From assembly GCF_027186265.1 (NCBI RefSeq), contig NZ_CP114176.1, positions 372,001-436,000 of the forward strand: DNA of 64,000 nt. The letters run 5' to 3'. Under the pieces are notes generated by a model. The model did not search any database. It was not told where the DNA came from and saw nothing but the letters and a program-made list of their open reading frames with translations. Position 1 is the first letter of the stretch, and the number at the start of each line of letters is the position of its first letter. This DNA comes from Lentibacillus daqui. Lineage in GTDB: Bacteria > Bacillota > Bacilli > Bacillales > Amphibacillaceae. Positions 43,582-53,119 of the stretch are shown in pieces. Made by a program: the position numbers and the translations under genes.

Positions 43582-44368
43582 TTTCAGCAATCCTCTTTGT
43601 TGGTATTTTGATATCCCGGAATGTTTTTGCCAAGTTGCTGGAACGTATCAAGGTTTCGCCAACCAAAACTGCCTTTACACCAGCTTTTCCTAATCGTACG
43701 ACATCATCATTTGTTTTGATGCCACTCTCGCCGATGAGAAGTGTTCCAGGTTTATTGACCATGGGAGCAAGGTTTTCCGTTACTTGTAAATCCACATCAA
43801 AGGTTTTCAGGTTACGATTATTAATGCCAATGATATCTGCATCCATTTCCAGAGCTTTATTCATTTCCGCCTCGTTGTGAACTTCAACGAGGACATCCAA
43901 CGCTTGATGTTTTGCATAGGTATATAATTGCTGTAACGTTTCCTGATCCAGTGCCGCGACAATGAGTAAAATAATAGAGGCACCGGCTGTTTTTGCCTGA
44001 TCAATCTGAATCGGATCGATGATGAAATCTTTACACAGTAATGGGATATTTACCGCTTCTCGGACGGCAATCAGGTCTTCCATCGAGCCTTTAAAAAAGG
44101 GGTTATCAGTCAACACGGAAATGGCTCCAGCACCATATGCCTCATATTGTTTTGCTTGCTCGACAGGATCCACTTGCAAATCAATTGCTCCCTTGGAAGG
44201 AGAAGCACGTTTGATTTCAGCAATCACGTTCATATACTCCGATGCGGAAAAAGTTTGTTTAATCGACGGGATATCTTTCTTTGAACTTTTCGCAAAAGGG
44301 TCAGTTTGTGCCTTTAACTGGGCAACCTCTCTTTCCTTTTGCTGTAATATATCAGCTAAAATCGTCAT
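43571..44368 (-). CDS. trpC: Indole-3-glycerol phosphate synthase
   Basis: 265-residue TIM barrel. Signature IAEIKRASPSKG, then LCKDFIIDPIQ and GINNRNLKTF, and IGESGIKT near the C-terminus. The start is the ATG giving MTILADILQQKE; an in-frame start 15 bases upstream is part of the ribosome-binding region. One base separates it from the trpD stop. Confidence 0.95.
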   Translation of the reverse strand: MTILADILQQKEREVAQLKAQTDPFAKSSKKDIPSIKQTFSASEYMNVIAEIKRASPSKGAIDLQVDPVEQAKQYEAYGAGAISVLTDNPFFKGSMEDLIAVREAVNIPLLCKDFIIDPIQIDQAKTAGASIILLIVAALDQETLQQLYTYAKHQALDVLVEVHNEAEMNKALEMDADIIGINNRNLKTFDVDLQVTENLAPMVNKPGTLLIGESGIKTNDDVVRLGKAGVKAVLVGETLIRSSNLAKTFRDIKIPTKRIAENAR

Positions 44369-44369
44369 C

Positions 44370-45395
44370 TTATATCGCCTCACTTGGAATCTTTTTACTA
44401 TAATCTATTAAATTCTCCAGTTTTTCCATAGCTGCCCCGGATAGGATGCTTTCTTTTGCCAGGGCAACTCCTTCTCTGATGGTACGAGCAGCGCCGTTTG
44501 CATATAAGCCTAGTCCGGCATTAAGCAGAACCGTATCAAGATGGACGCCAGGAACTCCTTTTAATACATTTAATAAAATTTCGGCATTTTGTTTGGCATC
44601 GCCACCACGGATATCCTCGATTGGATAAACAGGTAAATCAACTTCTGATGGATGAAGCGTAAAGGTTGTAATTTCCCCATTATCAAGCAAGGTAATATGG
44701 TTATCCCCGGCAAGTGATGCTTCATCCATATATTCTGCACCGTTAATTACAACCGCACGACGGCGACCAAGTTTACCCAGCGTTTCTCCCATCATTGGCA
44801 GCACATCCCGTCGATTAATTCCGAGTAACTGGGTGTTTAAATCTACCGGATTGGTTAGTGGTCCAATTAAATTAAAAATCGTTGGTATTCGTAAATTCTT
44901 TCTTACCTTCATGAATTGTTTGATCTTTGGATGAACATATGGTGCATATAAAAAGGCGATTTTGTTTTCATGCAATATTTCTTCCACCTGAGTTTTGGAT
45001 AATTGTAAGGAAATCCCCAGATACTCCAGGACATCTGCACTTCCAGTTTTGCTGGAAATGCTTCGGTTCCCATGTTTAGCGACTGTGACCCCTGCACCAG
45101 CAATTACGAACGCAGCAGTGGTACTGATGTTAAAACTATTGGATCCATCCCCGCCAGTTCCACAGTTATCCATGGCATTGGCAATGTTGCTTGTTGTTTG
45201 CAACGAATTTTCACGAATGATCTGCGCCAGACCGGCAATTTCATCGGCTGTTTCGCCTTTTGCCCGTAATCCAAGCAGGAATGCACCAATTTCACTGTCT
45301 GAAACGGTACCCGTGAAGCATAGGGTGGTTGCTGCTTTTACCTCGTCAAATGTCAGATCTTGTTTATTGGCCAGCTTTTCAAGATATTGTTTCAT
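44370..45395 (-). CDS. trpD: Anthranilate phosphoribosyltransferase
   Basis: 341 residues. The PRPP-binding CGTGGDGSNSFNIST and KHGNRSISSKTGSADVLE motifs are intact. GGAGTGATCCACT precedes the ATG; overlaps trpG by 17 bases. Confidence 0.96.
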   Translation of the reverse strand: MKQYLEKLANKQDLTFDEVKAATTLCFTGTVSDSEIGAFLLGLRAKGETADEIAGLAQIIRENSLQTTSNIANAMDNCGTGGDGSNSFNISTTAAFVIAGAGVTVAKHGNRSISSKTGSADVLEYLGISLQLSKTQVEEILHENKIAFLYAPYVHPKIKQFMKVRKNLRIPTIFNLIGPLTNPVDLNTQLLGINRRDVLPMMGETLGKLGRRRAVVINGAEYMDEASLAGDNHITLLDNGEITTFTLHPSEVDLPVYPIEDIRGGDAKQNAEILLNVLKGVPGVHLDTVLLNAGLGLYANGAARTIREGVALAKESILSGAAMEKLENLIDYSKKIPSEAI

Positions 45396-45975
45396 AGTGG
45401 ATCACTCCAATCTCATCCAAAAAGTTTCGAATGATTTTCTTTCCAGTATTCGTTCCAATGGACTCCGGGTGAAACTGGACGCCGTACACTGCGTATTGCC
45501 GATGTTTGATAGCCATGATTTCATGGTCATCCAGCGACGTTGCGGTAATTTCCAGTTCTGCCGGGGTTGTCGATGGGTCAATGATTTGTGAATGATATCG
45601 CATGACCTTCAGCGGCTGGGTTAAATAACTGAATAAACCTGATCCATTATGGGTGATTCGAGATGTTTTTCCGTGCTTGATCACTTTCGCCGGCTTGATG
45701 GTTGCGCCAAGTGCAGCACCAATGACCTGATGGCCTAAACAAACGCCCAAGATTGGGATGCGTTGGTAAAAAGTTTGCACGATCTCGATACATCGACCAG
45801 CTTCACGTGGCAGCCCCGGTCCCGGTGAAATGACAATGGCTTCCGGTTGTAATGCTGCAATCTCGGCTAAGCTGATGGCATCATTTCGCACCACCTTTAC
45901 CGTGATATGTTCCTCGGAAAAATATTGATACAGGTTATAAGTGAATGAATCGTAATTATCAATGAGCAGGATCAT
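45379..45975 (-). CDS. trpG: Anthranilate synthase glutamine amidotransferase subunit
   Basis: 198-residue class I amidotransferase. Nucleophile Cys in LGVCLGHQ, catalytic His-Glu in GVQFHPESIGT. It is encoded inside the trp operon, whereas B. subtilis uses a shared folate-operon subunit; it could still serve PabB. GGAGGTGACCCAAT precedes the ATG; overlaps trpE by 17 bases. Confidence 0.95.
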   Translation of the reverse strand: MILLIDNYDSFTYNLYQYFSEEHITVKVVRNDAISLAEIAALQPEAIVISPGPGLPREAGRCIEIVQTFYQRIPILGVCLGHQVIGAALGATIKPAKVIKHGKTSRITHNGSGLFSYLTQPLKVMRYHSQIIDPSTTPAELEITATSLDDHEIMAIKHRQYAVYGVQFHPESIGTNTGKKIIRNFLDEIGVIHYETIS

Positions 45976-47356
45976 ATTGGGTCACCTCCATTAAGGCTTT
46001 TGCTTTGCGTAATGTTTCTTCATATTCCTTCTCCGGATCCGAATCATAAACAATTCCGGCTCCAGCTTGTAAGTAAGCTTTCTGATCTTTAATGATCAAT
46101 GAACGTATGGCCAGGGCAATGTTTAAATCATGATTGAAACTGATATAACCAATCCCGCCTGCATATGGCCCGCGCTTGGTATTTTCCAATTCATTAATGA
46201 TCTGCATGGCACGAATTTTCGGAGCTCCGGAAACAGTACCTGCTGGGAGGGCGGATCGTAAAGCATCAATACCAGAAACGCCTTGCTTTAGTCGTCCGTG
46301 CACCTCCGAAACAAAGTGCATGACATGCTGATATTTTTCAATGGTCATGTACGTTGGCGTTGTGATGCTGCCAATCTCACAAACCCGGCCAAGATCATTT
46401 CTGCTTAAATCCACCAGCATCCGATGTTCCGCAAGCTCCTTCTCATCTGATAAAAGTTCTGCTTCGAGGGATGCTTCCTCTTCAGCGGTTTGCCCACGTC
46501 CACGGGTTCCCGCGATTGGGTTGGCGACTACGTGACGGCCACTAGTTTGAATCAGACTTTCCGGTGATGCGCCTAAAACAAAGTAATCAGCAAAGTCAAT
46601 GTAAAACATATAAGGTGACGCGTTGGCTTTTCTTAATTTCCGATAGAACGATAGCGGATTATCGGCAAAGTCAGCCTGCATGCGCTGAGATAAAACGACT
46701 TGGAAAATATCGCCTTGTTGGATCAGCTGCTTTGCTGTTTCGACCTTCTCCATAAACGCTTCCTTGGTAATCTCCGGTAGAAAGGCGACCGGATCCATGT
46801 CGTCTGATGTCGGGATATCCGCCGTGCTTGTTAGTGCCTGCTGTAACTTTTCCAACCGATCATCCAGCATGGCTTCAGATTGCTGGTCCCGGTTAATGGC
46901 TACTAAATAGACCATTTCGCTTGCATGTTCATATACGATAATGTCCTGATAAAGCATGAGATGCACATCCGGCATTTCCCGATCATCCGGTAGTGGCTCT
47001 CCGATATCCTCCACCTGGCGAATCGCATCATAGCCGATATAACCAATCGCACCGCCATAAAAGGGGAAGGGGAGATCCAGTTCTATTTTTGGTAAGTGGT
47101 TCTGCACGTACTGTAAAGACTCCTCTTCATATTTCATTTGTGCTCCTTTGTCATGATCGATAACGGTAGTGCTATTTTCGTGACCGATAATTTCCTGATA
47201 TGGGTTGGCGCCAATAAACGAAAATTTTCCTTTCTGTTCATGCTCAAAAGAACTTTCCAGCAGAAATTTTTTCTCGCCGGTTAAGCGGCTAAAGATTGTG
47301 ATCGGTGTTAACGTATCAGCATTTTGTTTGATTATTTTATAGGGAAGGGTAGTCAT
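45959..47356 (-). CDS. trpE: Anthranilate synthase component I
   Basis: 465 residues. N-terminal regulatory region with the LLESS tryptophan-binding motif (FLLESSFEHEQKGKFSFIG), chorismate-utilising C-terminal domain with PIAGTRGRG and PAGTVSGAPKIRAM. Start ATG is 9 bases after AAGGAG. First gene after the tandem T-boxes. Confidence 0.96.
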   Translation of the reverse strand: MTTLPYKIIKQNADTLTPITIFSRLTGEKKFLLESSFEHEQKGKFSFIGANPYQEIIGHENSTTVIDHDKGAQMKYEEESLQYVQNHLPKIELDLPFPFYGGAIGYIGYDAIRQVEDIGEPLPDDREMPDVHLMLYQDIIVYEHASEMVYLVAINRDQQSEAMLDDRLEKLQQALTSTADIPTSDDMDPVAFLPEITKEAFMEKVETAKQLIQQGDIFQVVLSQRMQADFADNPLSFYRKLRKANASPYMFYIDFADYFVLGASPESLIQTSGRHVVANPIAGTRGRGQTAEEEASLEAELLSDEKELAEHRMLVDLSRNDLGRVCEIGSITTPTYMTIEKYQHVMHFVSEVHGRLKQGVSGIDALRSALPAGTVSGAPKIRAMQIINELENTKRGPYAGGIGYISFNHDLNIALAIRSLIIKDQKAYLQAGAGIVYDSDPEKEYEETLRKAKALMEVTQYDPAH

Positions 47357-47393
47357 TGCCAAAAACTCCTTTTCGTGTTCATATAAGCGAAAT

Positions 47394-47765
47394 AAAAAAG
47401 TCCTCTATAAAGACAGATTAAAGTCTTTATAGAGGACGATTGCGACCGCGGTGCCACCTCTGTTGAAAACCGGTTAATCCGGATTTCATCTTTGTTCGGA
47501 TACGGGATGAACAGTTGAAGTATTTGCCAAATGGAAGTAAAAACATTCACGACTTCTCTTCTCTAACCACTTATTTGTGGCATCTAACATCTGTTATCCG
47601 ATATCCTATCCGTGTAACGGCGGAGCACCGTGTTTCCCTACTGCTTCGTTCGGGAAACCTCTCATAAGGCCATTCAGCTTTATCCACGTACCGGAATCAC
47701 ACCACCACCGGCTCTCTTTAACGCTTGTACGTAAAGCTTACTCTTCTTATTCGACGATTTGTATA
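47394..47765 (-). promoter_or_regulatory. Proximal trp T-box leader (tRNA-Trp)
   Basis: On the minus strand: AAGAGTAAGC (AGTA loop-E element), AAGAGAGCC distal stem, specifier TGG in GAATGGCC (CCA at 47670-47672 on plus), T-box core GAGGTGGCACCGCGG, and terminator CCTCTATAAAGAC/GTCTTTATAGAGG with a T run at 47394-47400. Ends about 40 bases upstream of trpE. Confidence 0.92.
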
Positions 47766-47785
47766 TAGTATTTTATTTAATATTT

Positions 47786-48100
47786 TTGGGTATACAAAAA
47801 AGCCCCTCCATCCCAAAAGGACGAGGAACCCGTGGTACCACCTTTATTAGCTGAAAAACAGCTCACTTTGGTAATATCAAGTTTAAGGGATGTTCAAAAT
47901 TCGGTAAACCCTTTTTTTGAACACACATCAAACCTTAATATTTGTCTCTTGTAACGATGAGACATTCGCCAAAGCCTACTGCATTTATGGTTCGGTTTGG
48001 AAGTTCAGAAGTCCATTCGTCTAACCAACACCACTGGTTTACACCAACCACCAGCTCTCTGGGCGTGTTTAGAAAGATTACTACTCTTCGTCATCACTGT
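47786..48100 (-). promoter_or_regulatory. Distal trp T-box leader (tRNA-Trp)
   Basis: Second complete T-box, upstream in tandem. Minus strand: GAAGAGTAGTAATC, CAGAGAGCTGG, specifier TGG in GAATGGAC (CCA at 48013-48015 on plus), T-box core AAAGGTGGTACCACGGG and terminator CCTCGTCC...GGATGGAGGGG with TTTTTT near 47798. Transcripts must pass both terminators. Confidence 0.92.
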
Positions 48101-48125
48101 TCATCATTTGAATTGTTGAAATTAA

Positions 48126-48154
48126 TGATAGGGGAGTCGGAGAGAAATGTCAAG
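48126..48154 (-). promoter_or_regulatory. trp operon promoter
   Basis: Minus-strand TTGACA (48149-48154) and TATCAT (48126-48131), spacer 17, just upstream of the distal T-box. Confidence 0.8.
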
Positions 48155-48189
48155 GGGGATTTTGAAATAATTTTTGAAAAGTATTGACG

Positions 48190-48507
48190 ATCAAAATAGC
48201 CGGAACATAAACGAGGGGGAAAATATAGACTGATCATTTTCAAATAAGGTTCGGTTATTTATAATATAGTTGGTGCCATTACGTTGATAAGCAATCGGAT
48301 GATATTCATCTGCGGCGTAACCTTGGAACATTAAACATATTGCAACATACCTCTTCACCTATTGTTCATTAGATATACACCCAAAACTTAAGCAGGCATA
48401 TCCAAGGTAATTTTCATTAAAAATCTCATTCGGCTGTCGCAAACAGGCTATAATATGCTATTTTATATAGTATACGACTTTTAAAAAAAGAAGGAGTTCA
48501 GTCCATA
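48190..48507. other. Intergenic region between trp leader and ddl
   Basis: No gene. A TATAAT near 48452 on plus, without a clear -35, may be the ddl -10. GAAGGAG lies at 48490-48496 before the ddl ATG. Confidence 0.45.
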
Positions 48508-49614
48508 ATGACAAAGAAAAAAGTGGGAATTATTTTTGGTGGGAAGTCTGCCGAACATGAGGTGTCCTTACAGTCAGCGAAAAATATTGTAGATGCCATT
48601 GATAAAGATAAATATGATGTCGTGTTGCTTGGGATTGATAAACAGGGAAAATGGCATTTGAATGATCAATCTTCTTACTTATTAAACGCAGAAAATCCAA
48701 AGCTTATTCAGCTGAATAAATCAAACGAAAATGTAGCCATTGTTCCAGGAGAAGATGGAAAGCAGCTGATTCATGCAACCAATGCAGCGAACCTGGAACA
48801 GTTAGATGTGGTATTTCCAATTGTCCACGGAACGCTAGGCGAGGACGGTAGTTTACAAGGCATGTTACGCATTGCTAATCTGCCATTTGTTGGAGCCAGT
48901 GTACTAGGTTCCTCCATCTGTATGGATAAAGAGATCGCCAAACGCCTTTTAGAAGCCGCCGGGATTAACGTGGCCAAGGGATTTGCATTCAAAAAATCTA
49001 AGAAAGATAAAATTGTTTATGAAGATATTGTTGCGCAATTAGGAACACCCATGTTTATCAAACCGGCTAATCAAGGCTCATCGGTTGGTGTCAGCAAGGT
49101 GTCCAATAAAGAGGAATTTGAAGCTGGAATCGCAGCTGCATTTCAGTACGATCATAAGGTAATCATTGAAGAAGGGCTTGTTGGCCGGGAAGTCGAGTGC
49201 TCAGTACTTGGAAACAGCGATCCGATTGCCTCCTTGCCTGGTGAAATCCTGCCACGCACGGAATTTTATTCATATGAATCCAAATATATTGATGAAACAG
49301 GAGCAGAATTGGCAATCCCGGCCTCGCTATCCGATGAGATGGTGGCAAAAGTACAACAAACTGCCATTAAAGCATTTGAGGCCCTTCAGTGTGAGGGACT
49401 TGCACGTGTTGACTTTTTCTTAACTGAACAAGGTGAGGTTTACGTCAATGAAGTGAATACCTTGCCAGGATTTACTCGCATTAGTATGTATCCGAAGTTG
49501 TGGGAAGTAAGCGGGATCTCTTATCCAGAATTAATAGACCGGTTGATTCAATTGGCGATTGAACGTCATGAAAATGATAAGATGTTGAAGAGTGCGGTTT
49601 GGGATGAAGAATAG
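48508..49614 (+). CDS. ddl: D-alanine--D-alanine ligase
   Basis: 368-residue ATP-grasp enzyme making D-Ala-D-Ala for peptidoglycan. KVGIIFGGKSAEHEVSLQSA at the N-terminus, lid/ATP region FIKPANQGSSVGVSK, and metal/substrate site EVNTLPGFTRISMYPK. The Lys-containing and Tyr/Phe pattern suggests a normal D-Ala form rather than D-Lac. Transcribed alone, with a strong terminator. Confidence 0.95.
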   Translation: MTKKKVGIIFGGKSAEHEVSLQSAKNIVDAIDKDKYDVVLLGIDKQGKWHLNDQSSYLLNAENPKLIQLNKSNENVAIVPGEDGKQLIHATNAANLEQLDVVFPIVHGTLGEDGSLQGMLRIANLPFVGASVLGSSICMDKEIAKRLLEAAGINVAKGFAFKKSKKDKIVYEDIVAQLGTPMFIKPANQGSSVGVSKVSNKEEFEAGIAAAFQYDHKVIIEEGLVGREVECSVLGNSDPIASLPGEILPRTEFYSYESKYIDETGAELAIPASLSDEMVAKVQQTAIKAFEALQCEGLARVDFFLTEQGEVYVNEVNTLPGFTRISMYPKLWEVSGISYPELIDRLIQLAIERHENDKMLKSAVWDEE

Positions 49615-49630
49615 ATAAGTTTGAAGATAT

Positions 49631-49668
49631 AAATGTCTAGCAAATGTGGGTGTTTGCTAGACATTTTT
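49631..49668 (+). terminator. Terminator of ddl
   Basis: AAATGTCTAGCAAA pairs perfectly with TTTGCTAGACATTT, followed by TT. Confidence 0.88.
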
Positions 49669-49837
49669 ACTATGTTACGCAAATTATAGTGTCCATACCA
49701 CTTATTATACTTTATGAGATCAGTCTTGTTCTGTCAAAGATAGTTTATCGTAAAAAGAAAGTTTCTATGCAAATTACAACATGAATAAAACTGAATTGGC
49801 TCCTATTTTATACTGTATTTTTCTAGGAAGACATCCG

Positions 49838-50905
49838 TTAGTTTGCCATTTCCCTTACCTTTTTTCTAAACTCTGCATCTGTGGCAACACTTATAACAAA
49901 ATCATTGAATATATTTCTTATCCAGTATAGTTCTCCACCTGTATCATCCTTGATAAATAAGGAAAAAGACAGCGTTGTATTTTGAGATTCCTTGTACAGT
50001 GCAGAAGTTAAAACAAATAAAGTAGATCCACCTTTATACCAAAGATAGTCATCATAGTTACTCTTTATGCTTTTGCCTATTAATATTTCACTAAATATCT
50101 CTTTTTCCTCTTCGGTTAAGAGTTCATTTCCCAACTTATACATTAGGTCGGCATATTGTTTTGTAGTTGATGACGCCATCTTATTCGTAATTAGAAGCTG
50201 CATTTTCTGATCTAGCATTTTAGTCGCTTTTTTTTCAAGATAACCACTTTCATCTGCTTTCATTTTCTCGAATAATTCACTTGATAAATTCTGATACGAT
50301 TGCTTATTCATCGCTGCTATCTTGTTTATAGCTAGTTTACGTTTATCGGATAAATACCCTGGTATTAAGACAGATGGAGTTAAATAAGTTATTTTATCGT
50401 GATTTAACTGAAGTGCCTCGATACTTTTATTAATAACGTCTACTCCTATTTTATCTATTAAAAAGTCCGTACAGGCATTAGAACTAAATTGCATCATCCC
50501 TTTTGCTACCTCCAACAAAGATACTTCAGTAGGAGAATTTATGGACTTTTTCCAATTGGAATGGGCTCCTCCATCTGTATCTTTAATATAGAGTTTTTCA
50601 AGTTCACTTAACCTTACTTTGTCAACGACTGAAAACTTATTATTCATCGCGCATTTAACAAAATTAAACGCTATTATTATTTTCAATGTACTTGCTAATG
50701 GAATTTTTTTATTTGGATTTATAGCCAAAGTATCTTGTCCATTTTCTTTCAGGGTTATAGATAGTATTTCCTTATGATTTTTAAGGTAATTTAATAAGTC
50801 GTACTTATTTTTCTTTAGATTGTGCCTGCTTACTACGAATCCAAAAGTGATAAAGACAATGATAAGTATTAATAATATTGTTAGAGTATGTATAATAATT
50901 TTCAT
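49838..50905 (-). CDS. Class A beta-lactamase-like serine hydrolase
   Basis: 355 residues with an N-terminal membrane anchor (LTILLILIIVFITFGFVV). Active-site Ser-x-x-Lys in PLASTLKI, SxN in FSSNACTDFL, KTG-equivalent in WYKGGSTLF. No Glu166-type omega loop could be assigned with confidence. Probably an extracytoplasmic transpeptidase/carboxypeptidase-like or penicillin-interacting enzyme. AT-richer than its neighbours, so it could be acquired. Confidence 0.8.
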   Translation of the reverse strand: MKIIIHTLTILLILIIVFITFGFVVSRHNLKKNKYDLLNYLKNHKEILSITLKENGQDTLAINPNKKIPLASTLKIIIAFNFVKCAMNNKFSVVDKVRLSELEKLYIKDTDGGAHSNWKKSINSPTEVSLLEVAKGMMQFSSNACTDFLIDKIGVDVINKSIEALQLNHDKITYLTPSVLIPGYLSDKRKLAINKIAAMNKQSYQNLSSELFEKMKADESGYLEKKATKMLDQKMQLLITNKMASSTTKQYADLMYKLGNELLTEEEKEIFSEILIGKSIKSNYDDYLWYKGGSTLFVLTSALYKESQNTTLSFSLFIKDDTGGELYWIRNIFNDFVISVATDAEFRKKVREMAN

Positions 50906-51274
50906 TTTTCATCAACCTCTAGGATATTAATATCTTATAAACAAATATTTTCTCAAGTATTTCAAGGGACTGCCATTTATTTAGGTCTATACAGCTGTAT
51001 TTGGGAAAATTTCCTTTTAGTGAAATACAAAAAATGGGGGTTTTGCATACTAATGCAAATAAAAGCATAAGAAACCGCATGAGCACTAAACTCTAAGGAT
51101 TATAAACCCAGTTAACTTTAAAGGATGTGTTCATGCGGCAGTATTTCAGATGGAAATTTTAAAACTGGGAATCACCATCTCAACGTATATGTTACATTTT
51201 TTGGTATCTGATAAGTAGTCAATACCTCTTCAGTGGAACTAAAAATTGATGTGTATGCAAACTATGCATCAAAC
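50906..51274. other. AT-rich gap with a long-arm inverted repeat
   Basis: No gene. CCGCATGAGCAC (51075-51086) and GTGTTCATGCGG (51127-51138) form an inverted repeat (11 of 12) around 40 bases. It may be a hairpin or the footprint of a mobile element. Confidence 0.45.
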
Positions 51275-51835
51275 TTAGCCCTCAAACATCGAAAACTTCT
51301 CCACAACCGAAATCCGATCCTTCTTAATCGGCTCTTTATCGAAATAGCCAAGATGCAGCAGCCCGACAATTTTCTCATCATCACCAACATTTAGAATCTC
51401 TTTCATTTTTGGGTCATAGATATGCGGATTTGTTTTCCATACCACACCAAGCTGTTGTTCCCAGGCCAGCAGCCAGAAATTTTCAATCATGCATGCAGTC
51501 GCACCAAAGTTTTCATCATATTGCTTTTGGCTTTCTGGTACTTGCATAATAACCGCAAGCAAGGCATTTGGCTCGTTCAAATATTCTTCGCGATTTGCCT
51601 GACGTTCTTCCGGATACGTTGCAGCAACTTGTTTAGCGAAACTTGATTTATGCTCCTGATCAATGAAAATAAAGCGCCATGGCTGCCGCAGTTGATGTGT
51701 TGGCGCCCAAATAGCGTCTTCCAGCAATTCCAGTACAGTTTCTTTGGTAACAGGTTTATCATTATAGCCTTTTTTAACAGCGCGTCGTTCACGGATCACT
51801 TCCGCAATGGATGATCGTTCTTTTGTTTCTGCCAC
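51275..51835 (-). CDS. Nitroreductase family protein
   Basis: 186-residue FMN-dependent NAD(P)H oxidoreductase (IRERRAVKKGYNDKPV, APTHQLRQPWRFIFI, VVWKTNPHIYDPK, LHLGYFDKEP). It is similar to B. subtilis YdjA/YfkO-type proteins. Start GTG 51835, 7 bases after AAAGGAGAG. The in-frame extension upstream overlaps an ABC-F remnant and is rejected. Confidence 0.9.
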   Translation of the reverse strand: MAETKERSSIAEVIRERRAVKKGYNDKPVTKETVLELLEDAIWAPTHQLRQPWRFIFIDQEHKSSFAKQVAATYPEERQANREEYLNEPNALLAVIMQVPESQKQYDENFGATACMIENFWLLAWEQQLGVVWKTNPHIYDPKMKEILNVGDDEKIVGLLHLGYFDKEPIKKDRISVVEKFSMFEG

Positions 51836-51956
51836 CAAAAATCTCTCCTTTAATTTATCTGCTTGGATTTTTAATTGATAATTGTTATCAGTCAAAGTGT
51901 ACCCGAAAAAGGAATTTAAATCAACGCACTTACTTTTTGCTGGGTATCCACGTGTT

Positions 51957-52340
51957 GAACAATGGGGAGTGCTGGAGCAAGATCCTGTTGTCGATGCGTC
52001 CATGACAGTGCTGGAATATGTGCAAACAGCAAGTGAAGAACGTTATCAGTTAAAACGGGAATTGGAGCAAATCCAATCACAGTTGACCCATCCAACAACC
52101 GATTTAATGGAAAAGTACAATGATGTTTATAACCAGTTTTTAGCGGTCGATGGCTATCAGTTGGAAGCGGAGGCTGAAAAATGCTTACAGGATGTCAAAT
52201 TGGATAGGTTAACATGGGCTTATTCCTTAGACAAGCTTCTTCATAGGAATAAGCCATTACAATCCAATATAAGGAATATAAAGCATCCGGTACGTCCAAT
52301 CAAAAGCATTCAATCTCATTCAAAAAGCACGAATGGATAA
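51957..52340 (+). pseudogene. ABC-F ATPase internal fragment
   Basis: EQWGVLEQDPVVDASMTVLEYV and the following helical segment to LQDVKLDRLTW match the region after Walker A of the first ATPase of ABC-F proteins; Walker A is missing and the end diverges to a frame ending STNG. It is a truncated relic, unrelated in position to the intact ABC-F at 62514. Confidence 0.65.
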
Positions 52341-52462
52341 ATCCCATATGTTTCACTGGAACAAATTCAGGTTCATTTTTGATTGCAATATAGCTCGTTG
52401 CGTGCTATTGTATTAAACAATATATTTTTGTAGCTACCATCTTTTAGAAAGGAGACGTTAAT

Positions 52463-52993
52463 ATGCAGCGAATTACATTGGAACAAATTTTCACGCACCC
52501 GATTGCGCAAAAGTATTTGAAACGCTCAGGTGTTGCCCATGCTGTTGCGGTTGCAGAACATGCATACCATTTTGCCAATAAGTACGGTGTTGATCCGGAT
52601 TTAGCAACCAAAGCCGCGTTGCTGCATGATGTGGGACACTACACATGGTATAGCAATGGGGAATGGGATTATGAATTATACCGGGAAAATGATATTCATG
52701 CGATTAAGGGAGCGAGTCGTGCGCATAAATTGTTGATTCGAATTGGCGAAGATCGGCATGCTGCGAAGGAAATTGCAATTGCGATTTTACTCCATACTGA
52801 TTCTTATTTACCTGAAGGCAACCTTGAATTAAAACCATTGCAGTATGTTGTTGCGTGTGCGGATGAAGCCGATGAAGAGTATGGCGGTAACCACCATTAC
52901 CGGAAAATGGATGATAGAGAAGCGGTCGAGCGGTTACGGATATTAGATCGTCAAATAGATCAGCAACGAAAAAGTTTGTCTCACATTATTTGA
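52463..52993 (+). CDS. HD-domain phosphohydrolase
   Basis: 176 residues; metal ligands H..HD..D in GVAHAVAVAEHAYHF, ALLHDVGHYTWY, ILLHTDSY and ACADEADE. Similar in size to YedJ/YqeK-like HD proteins. The substrate is probably a nucleotide but unknown. AAAGGAGACG precedes the ATG. Confidence 0.88.
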   Translation: MQRITLEQIFTHPIAQKYLKRSGVAHAVAVAEHAYHFANKYGVDPDLATKAALLHDVGHYTWYSNGEWDYELYRENDIHAIKGASRAHKLLIRIGEDRHAAKEIAIAILLHTDSYLPEGNLELKPLQYVVACADEADEEYGGNHHYRKMDDREAVERLRILDRQIDQQRKSLSHII

Positions 52994-53034
52994 ACAGCTA
53001 ATTACCTTTTAAACAGGCATTAGCTGTTCTGTTT
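52992..53034 (+). terminator. Terminator of the HD gene
   Basis: GAACAGCTAAT pairs with ATTAGCTGTTC, then TGTTT; immediately after the stop. Confidence 0.85.
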
Positions 53035-53060
53035 ATATAGATGGAATTGATTCGTTAAAG

Positions 53061-53090
53061 AAAATCCTGCACCAGGAACGATGCAGGTTC
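53061..53090 (-). terminator. Terminator of the VanY-like gene
   Basis: CCTGCA and TGCAGG pair; on the minus strand followed by ATTTTCTTT. Confidence 0.7.
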
Positions 53091-53119
53091 TGTTTCAAAC
53101 ATATGTGAAAGGGCAGGGA

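Noticed and set aside
51836..52003. N-terminal extension of the nitroreductase
   Set aside because: Antisense to the ABC-F remnant; the family N-terminus and ribosome-binding site fit GTG 51835.
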